This document shows positions 58,076-64,000 of a stretch of 64,000 bases of DNA, piece after piece. Origin of the DNA: Ambrosia x helenae (lineage: Eukaryota; Streptophyta; Magnoliopsida; Asterales; Asteraceae); NCBI GenBank assembly GCA_030844895.1, contig CM061233.1, positions 56,597,453-56,661,452 on the forward strand. The letters run 5' to 3'. The first letter of the stretch is position 1. Each line of letters opens with the position of its first letter. The notes under the pieces were generated by a model, which had not been told where the DNA came from, ran no database searches, and was given only the letters and a program-made list of their open reading frames with translations. Position numbers and translations under genes: made by a program.

Positions 58076-60750
58076 TTTTTGTCAAAATCATCCTATGGTT
58101 TTACTTTTTTGTCTAAACCGTCCCTGATACTAACTTCATCCAGTTAGTGGCAGTTAAGTGAGGGGTAATTTCGTCTATTTATGTTTTTACAAAGTTTCAA
58201 TTTGTGTTTAAACCCTTGTATAAAGTTCAAGGGCTGCTTTTGCCAATATATAAACATTCAAAACCAACCCCCTTAACCCCCCCCCCCCCAATACTTCAGT
58301 AACAACCCCCCCCCCCCCACACACACACCCCCCGTTAACACCATTACCTGTGGGTTAATGGTCCCCCCTAAACAATCAAACAAGTGGGTTTCTTCCGCAT
58401 ACCATTGCCATGTTTATTCTTGGGGTTTAAAACCCTAGAACGGATGACGCTACCGCACCTTCTATTTCTCTCCTCCATGTGTCTGACCAGTGGCGGATCC
58501 AGGAATTTTTTTCAGTGGGTTCACTGTTTCTATATGCTCCAATTTTATAAGACTGAACATAAAAAATTCTGGTTGGTTTGAAGGTTCGGGTCAAGTCGTG
58601 TCGGACATGGTTCATCACATAATGATACAATAGGTAGAAAAAACATCATCATTAAAATTAAAAAACACATAATATAAAAGACTATCTATAGTCGTTCCGT
58701 AGGAGTTTTCATCTTTTGAAAACGTTGCACGACATATTTTGAATGGACTGAATTCCGGCCGAGTCAAAAATAGAACTTTTCTTAATAAATTTGTAGCCCT
58801 AATACAAGAATAATTAACAGATTCAGACAAAAATAAAACACCAAATAATCAACAAGCCATACTTAAACTAATCTACAAATAAAAGAAAAATGTTTAAGCA
58901 AAATAAATGTGGTGAAGATTGTAAAGGCTGCAAAGATGATGACTAATTTGTGTTAATTTCCAAGCTACGGCTATAATAATTAATTATACTCAAAGAACTT
59001 ATATAGACATTGCAAAGCAAATAAACGACTACAGCAGGGATCGAAACCAGGAACCAACGTTTGAAAGCAAGGAGATTTAACCAGAGAGCCAATAATCTCA
59101 TTAGTTAGTGGGTTCATTCCAATTTTACTTATGGGTTCATGGCCTATTCTTTCAATATACTTCTACTAAAAATATAAGGATTAATTACATATATCCCCCT
59201 ATTTTCAACTATAATTACATATATACCCAACCCAAAATTTAAATTACATATATCCACCTACAAAACTTCATAAATTACATATATACCCATTTTATGAAAA
59301 ATGCATAGGAAAATAACTATTTTACCCCAATTCTTTTACTAAACTATATTCACGACAAGTCATACAACACATTTTTTGCATCCTAAAACTTATATCCCAT
59401 ACGATCTTTCCAACTTAGTAAGTTATGAACACTAAGAACATGTAACATGCAAAATGTTTTCATGTATCCTACAACTTGATTTCACCGAAACGAGTGTTCT
59501 AACACTCTTACATAATCATTACTAAGCCCTCGTATCATTACATTCATCATAACATGTAATGATATGATGCGCTTAATAATAGAATGGGTATATTTGATAT
59601 TTTTAGTTATTGGGAAGGGGAAATATGTAAATAAAATTTCTGACTTGGGTATATATGTAATTTATGAAGTTTGGGAAGGGGAGATATGTAAATAAAACTT
59701 TGACTTGGGTATATATGTAATTTATGAAGTTTGAAGGGGATATATGTAATTGCCCAAAATTTAAAGCCGAGTGGGTTCGCCTGAACCCGTACCATAGTAC
59801 CTAAATCCGCCCCTGTTTCTCTTTCTCCTCCATGTGTCTGACCTGCAACTCTAATGAGGACCAGCAAAGGTAAGGTAAGATTCGACCTTCTTGATTTATT
59901 TTCGAATTTCCTTCCGGCGAGATCAAATCTTCCGATTAAATAGTTTTTGTGGGTTCTAATTATACAAGAATGTTTTTTTTTTTTCTCAAGGTTATGAACT
60001 GCAATGACATAGGGGCTATGTAGCGAAGATGTTTCTGGCAGCATCATAGGTGGTGGTTGTTATCGATAGGAACAACCAACAGGCGTCGGAACAGTTGTCG
60101 TGATACATAAGCGGTAGTAGGTATTTAGGATTGTCGGAGATGAATAAAAGTGTTGCTCAATCCCGGTCAATTCACAATTTTATAAAGGTAACCATCACTA
60201 ATTTATTAAATTCCAGTTTATCATGAGTAACCTTCAAAATTTTGTATGGTCTGCTGCTAAATCCCTTTTTTTCTTTCACAATCCTACTGCACATTTATGC
60301 AATCTTAAAGATAGAAACGGATTTTTTTCCTTGCTGATTCAACTGTAAATGAAGTAATTTACCGTTATTATCGACATAGTACTACAGATTTTTCAAACTT
60401 ATTTTAAAAAGTTAAAGGCCTATCTTTCTTGATTTGGGTGTTGGATCAGATGTGCAGATCAAAGAAGGAGATGGTGGGTGGAGATGGGTGGTGGTGGTGT
60501 TGAAAGGTGGAGAAGATGAAATAGGTGATGTAGGGTGGGGGTGTGACCCAGTTAAATTTTAATTATATTTCTTTCAATTTTTAAATTTTAAATTTTGGAT
60601 GAGGGATGATTTCAATAATTATAACTCTAAAACGTGAATGGAAGAAATTTACCCCTCACTTAATTGACACTAACCGGATGGAGTTAGTGCTAGGGACAAT
60701 TTAGACAAAAGAGTAACACCATAGGACGATTTTGACAAAAAAAAAAAAAA
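58076..60750. mobile_element. Long-TIR DNA element, unit 2
   Basis: Copy of 52281-54958 with the same inverted repeats (about 58076-58172 and 60644-60745). Its poly-C and poly-A runs differ in length from those of unit 1. Confidence 0.55.
58488..59815. mobile_element. hAT-like non-autonomous element, unit 2
   Basis: Copy of 52698-54026 with the same termini and the same 19-bp flanking direct repeat. It is one base shorter in a GGGGG run near 59735. Confidence 0.6.
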
Positions 60751-61219
60751 AAAAAAAAACCAAAATTTTATATGCAAGTACCATTTTTCACCAAACCATA
60801 TAGGATGATTTTGGCAGTTTACTCTTTTTTCTCTTAATAAGATAATAAAAGATGCATTCAGTCTAGAAAAGAGTTGCCTTTGTATAAATAAGTTATAATA
60901 AAGGTTGCATTTAAGTATAAAAAGTTACATTTAAGACGAGGAAATATTACAATTTTGTAACTAAATTTACTATAGAATTAAATATCATTTTCGTCCCTGA
61001 GGTTTAGCCATTTTTGCGAGTTTGATCCAAAAGTTTATTTTTTCCCATCTGAATCCAACAATTTTCAAATTCGTGCTGGTTTCCTCCAACTCGTTAACAC
61101 CATCTATTTTTTTTCTATTAACTTTTTGTAAAAAGACCAAAATACCCTTGTATTTTATATTTGATAGTGTTTAAAGTAAACTACATCTATCTTCCCTTAG
61201 GTTTCGTCCCTCTGTATTT

Positions 61220-61221
61220 AG

Positions 61222-61289
<68 letters not shown>
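61220..61289. repeat. (CT)n microsatellite, unit 2
   Basis: Longer allele of the run at 55421-55491. Confidence 0.9.
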
Positions 61290-61290
<1 letters not shown>

Positions 61291-61608
61291 ACACAAGCAT
61301 TGCCACACCATCACCCCCCACCACCTCGGCCAACTCGGCTATACTTGGGGAGTAATCGGTTAACTCGGCCTTGTTTTGTAACAGAGATTAAAGGTATTCT
61401 TATATTAATTAATATGTTATATTCTTATTGTATTATTAAATTAAAAGTATTACAAGTTCATCATTAAAACTATAATTACACACTTAGCTTCTACTTGAAG
61501 TTCAAGCTATATGAAACTCAAAAACATGCAAGAAAGCAAAAGCATCTGAATATCAACTTATCTTTCCGTTCAACGCAAGCAACAAAAACGAAGCAATCAC
61601 ATTCACAA

Positions 61609-61636
61609 CATGTTACCTGGTAACATGGGCCACGTG
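61609..61636 (+). promoter_or_regulatory. Palindrome and G-box upstream of the amine oxidase, unit 2
   Basis: Identical to 55810-55837: CATGTTACCTGGTAACATG, then CACGTG. Confidence 0.4.
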
Positions 61637-61708
61637 CTGACTATTTTCTAACCCCTTGTTTAGCAGCCCCAACACTGCAAAAACATCTCATTCCCTTGTA
61701 AAGTTTTC

Positions 61709-62839
61709 ATGGATATTCTCATAACAATTTTAGTTCTAACATTACAATTTATGTTCACGAGTAGCCAACATCACCCTTTGGATCCACTCAATCCTAATGA
61801 AATATCCAAGATTAAACAGATTATAACATCATCTCACCTTTCTTCTCTTCCAAATCTCAACTTCCATTTTGTTGATCTTGAAGAACCGGACAAAAAAGAT
61901 GTTCTCAAATGGCTATCTTCCGACACACATAACCAATCATTCCCTCATCGACAAGCCAAGGTGGTGGTTCGCGGTGGCGGAAAAACGCATGAAATTATTG
62001 TAGATTTGACCAAGGGTTCCATCACATCGGACCATGTTTATAAAGGTGATGGTTACCCTCCACTTACTTTAACTGAGCTAGTGCAAGCAGCAAGGATACC
62101 TTTCAATAGTTCAAAGTTCAAAGATTTGGTTGCTAGAAGGGGGTTGAACATATCAGGGATCACTTGTTTTCCTTTCACTATAGGATGGTTTGGAGAATCG
62201 GTTACTAGAAGAGCGGTTAAACTATCTTGCTTTTATCGTGAACAAACAAATAATGTTTTCTCAATGCCTATAGAAGGATTAATAATTCTTGTAGACATTG
62301 AATCGATGCAGATTACAAAAATAGTTTCAAAGAGGGGAAAAACTACTTTACCTGAAGCTGATGGTACTCAGTTGTTTAGTAGTGTTTCGTCTTCTGATGA
62401 AAGACCAGATCCTATTAGAAATAGATCATTCAACATCAGTGGTCATAATATTAATTGGAAGAATTGGAGATTTCATGTTGGATTCAATGCGCGTGCTGGC
62501 ATGATTATATCGACAGCGTCAGTCTTTGATTCTGGAAAACATGAATGGCGAAGGGTGTTGTACCGAGGGCATGTATCGGAAACATTTGTTCCTTATATGG
62601 ATCCAAGTAGTGAATGGTACTACAAAACATTTTTTGATGTTGGTGAATTTGGGTTTGGTCGATCTGCTTCATCACTCGAGTCTTTGTTGGATTGTCCTAG
62701 CAATGCCGCATATATGGATGGTTATATGGCTGGAAGAGATGGGTTGCCACAAAAGGTAGCAAGGGCCATTTGCATTTTCGAGCGGTATAGTGGAGATATA
62801 GCTTGGAGACATACTGAAGTTGGCATTCCAGGAAAAGTG
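61709..62839 (+). CDS. Primary amine oxidase (copper), exon 1, unit 2
   Basis: The encoded 389-residue open frame is identical to that of unit 1, so the domain reading is the same: signal peptide, N2, N3, and the start of the catalytic domain with Asp300. It ends at the same GTAAAC donor (62840). Unlike unit 1, the right flank here is the original one: after the intron start comes a copia LTR and its internal region, which runs off the window. The remaining exons, with the topaquinone Tyr and copper-ligand His residues, may therefore lie beyond 64000. Whether this is a working gene with a retroelement in intron 1 or a dead fragment cannot be decided from the window. Confidence 0.7.
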
Positions 62840-62976
62840 GTAAACCTCATAACTTGTGTCCTATTTAAAGTAATTTAACCCTCGACCTAATCAGAATTAG
62901 GGGCACCTTATAACACAACTTAATACAATTAGGAAAAAGGCTCTAGCACGGCTAAGTTTATATGAAAGGTCAAAAT
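62840..62976 (+). other. Presumed intron 1 start, unit 2
   Basis: Same 137 bases as in unit 1, between the splice donor and the copia LTR; no ORF. Confidence 0.5.
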
Positions 62977-63369
62977 TGTTAGATATAATATTGAATATTA
63001 ATCCTATAAACATATGTTAATATGTTAATGTATATTGTAAATGTTGGATGTAATCCCTGCATCAAAACAGTCACAAGACCCGAAGTGTATAGTTTGTAAA
63101 TATGTGTCATTATGTAAATATTATGCTATATCCTAAGTCTAAAAATAGAAAAAGGAATAGGTGTGTCACTGGGCAGTTATAGGCGGTTATGTTCGGTGAA
63201 AGGGTGTGTTACCGTATCAGTGTATATAAATAGGGTTGTACATTATCATTTGTAAATTGTCTTACTTTTCTGTTTATAAAACAGTTTGGTTCCCTCTCTA
63301 TTTTCCCTCCAATTCTCAACCATAATATTCACATATCATATAACAAATCAACAGTGCAGAAAATCAACA
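62977..63369 (+). mobile_element. Copia 5' LTR, unit 2
   Basis: Same as 57178-57570 apart from a single substitution noticed (AAATAGGAAAAG/AAATAGAAAAAG). The primer-binding site TGGCATCAGAGCC is at 63370-63382. Confidence 0.75.
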
Positions 63370-64000
63370 TGGCATCAGAGCCAAGATCCAAATCCTGTGG
63401 CATATTCGACACTGCAGTCGAGTTAGAAGATGTGTATAAGAGGGAGACAAGCGATGGGTGTGATGATTCCCTAATGTCTCCTATGTTGTTTAGGGACCGT
63501 ATGTACCCAGGGGGGGAACAACAGTGGCGGATCAGAAGGATCAGAGGGCTACAAGAGATCCTTTACACATAAAAACCAAAAGTTGCAGTCTGTCCGATAA
63601 AAGAAAGGCAGCCCAGGACGAATTCAAAAGACAAACTAAGAAGAAGAAGATCTTTTCTGGATATCCAACGGGGATGTGTTGCAGTTATTGTCAAGAACCC
63701 TTCCATTACCAAAGTGATTGCCCCAAGAAAAATGGAAAATCAGAATTCATGATCAAGGGAACAGATTTACAAGGTTGGGAAGAAATATGGTATGCAAGTC
63801 TAACTCGTAAAGAACATGGTTGTGGTAATAAGGATTTGTTTATGCTTCTTAACAAATCATATGGGATAGAAGGATGCCCACAAGGTATCTTAAAGAATAT
63901 TTCAGGGGTCAAGGATCTATTCTAATCTTTAGTGGTGGACAAATACACAATGTAAAAAGTGTATATTATGTTCCTACACTTAGAAAGAACATCCTAAGTG
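63370..64000 (+). pseudogene. Copia gag 3' end with CCHC knuckle and protease-like start, partial
   Basis: The frame at 63524-63925 carries a basic segment (KRQTKKKK), a CX2CX4HX4C zinc knuckle (CSYCQEPFHYQSDC) and then WYASLTRKEH...GNKDLF. In copia elements the knuckle is followed by a protease starting WYLDSG; here the aligned residues read WYASLT, so the catalytic Asp-Ser-Gly is missing. A -1 frameshift near 63922 leads to VKSVYYVPTLRKNILS, the usual copia string after the protease. The LTR-to-knuckle distance (about 300 bases) is too short for a normal gag, so most of gag is deleted. The element continues past the window. Confidence 0.65.

Larger units (their letters stand above)
57858..63654. 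repeat. Tandem segmental duplication, unit 2
   Basis: Second copy of 52063-57855, offset by about 5.8 kb, ending at ATCTT (63650-63654). From there the copia element continues past the end of the window, so unit 2 holds the original right flank and unit 1 the original left flank. Confidence 0.95.

Overview
The window is a eudicot nuclear genome segment built almost entirely of nested transposable elements. Three things point to this: Ty1/copia retroelements of Sirevirus type with an extra large ORF after pol, Ty3/gypsy LTRs ending in GGTGTTACA/GTGTGACA, and CACTA transposons with CACTA termini. I recognise the ORF3 family and LTR style from Asteraceae (composite) genomes, but that placement is inference. 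There are no bacterial features, no rRNA or tRNA genes and no CRISPR. The only host-type gene is a copper amine oxidase first exon, present twice.

Layout. 1-95 is the 3' end of a Sirevirus LTR, abutting a CACTA (TNP2) transposon on the minus strand whose terminus is at 2801. 2802-3700 holds nothing I can name. About 3700-4802 is a gypsy-type LTR. 4803-12770 is a decayed plus-strand Sirevirus (pol fragment, spacer, promoter-like motif array, ORF3, 3' LTR). 12772-17227 is the end of a gypsy pol plus a 2.6-kb gypsy LTR, whose last base lies at 33325. 17228-33319 is a minus-strand Sirevirus compound with three LTRs (A, B, C), flanked by the target duplication GTGAC and inserted within the terminal bases of that gypsy LTR. 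33326-35712 is an older orphan ORF3 pseudogene, followed by gypsy-type LTR debris. 36950-38056 and 48360-48745 are two halves of one minus-strand LINE, split by a 10.3-kb CACTA element (38057-48359, target duplication ACC) which itself carries a third, deleted Sirevirus (40877-47563). 50280-51700 is a degenerate protein fragment related to endonuclease-bearing reverse transcriptases. 52063-63654 is a near-identical 5.8-kb tandem duplication; each unit has a long-TIR element with a nested hAT-like element, the first exon of a copper amine oxidase, and a copia LTR with primer-binding site. The second copia runs off the window end.

How the parts relate. The three Sirevirus copies share one design: gag with two zinc knuckles, protease, integrase, RT and RNase H; then a long conserved non-coding spacer; then (in two copies) a motif array with a TATA box that resembles the LTR U3; then ORF3, a roughly 1200-residue protein with a conserved N-terminal domain, an acidic low-complexity middle and a conserved C-terminal domain. 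The arrays use core CGAATG in two copies and in the unrelated gypsy LTR, but GCGATT in the third Sirevirus. The array and TATA box ahead of ORF3 suggest that ORF3 has its own promoter. No element in the window looks autonomous: all carry stops, frameshifts or deletions, including an in-frame loss of two integrase catalytic residues in the youngest copy.
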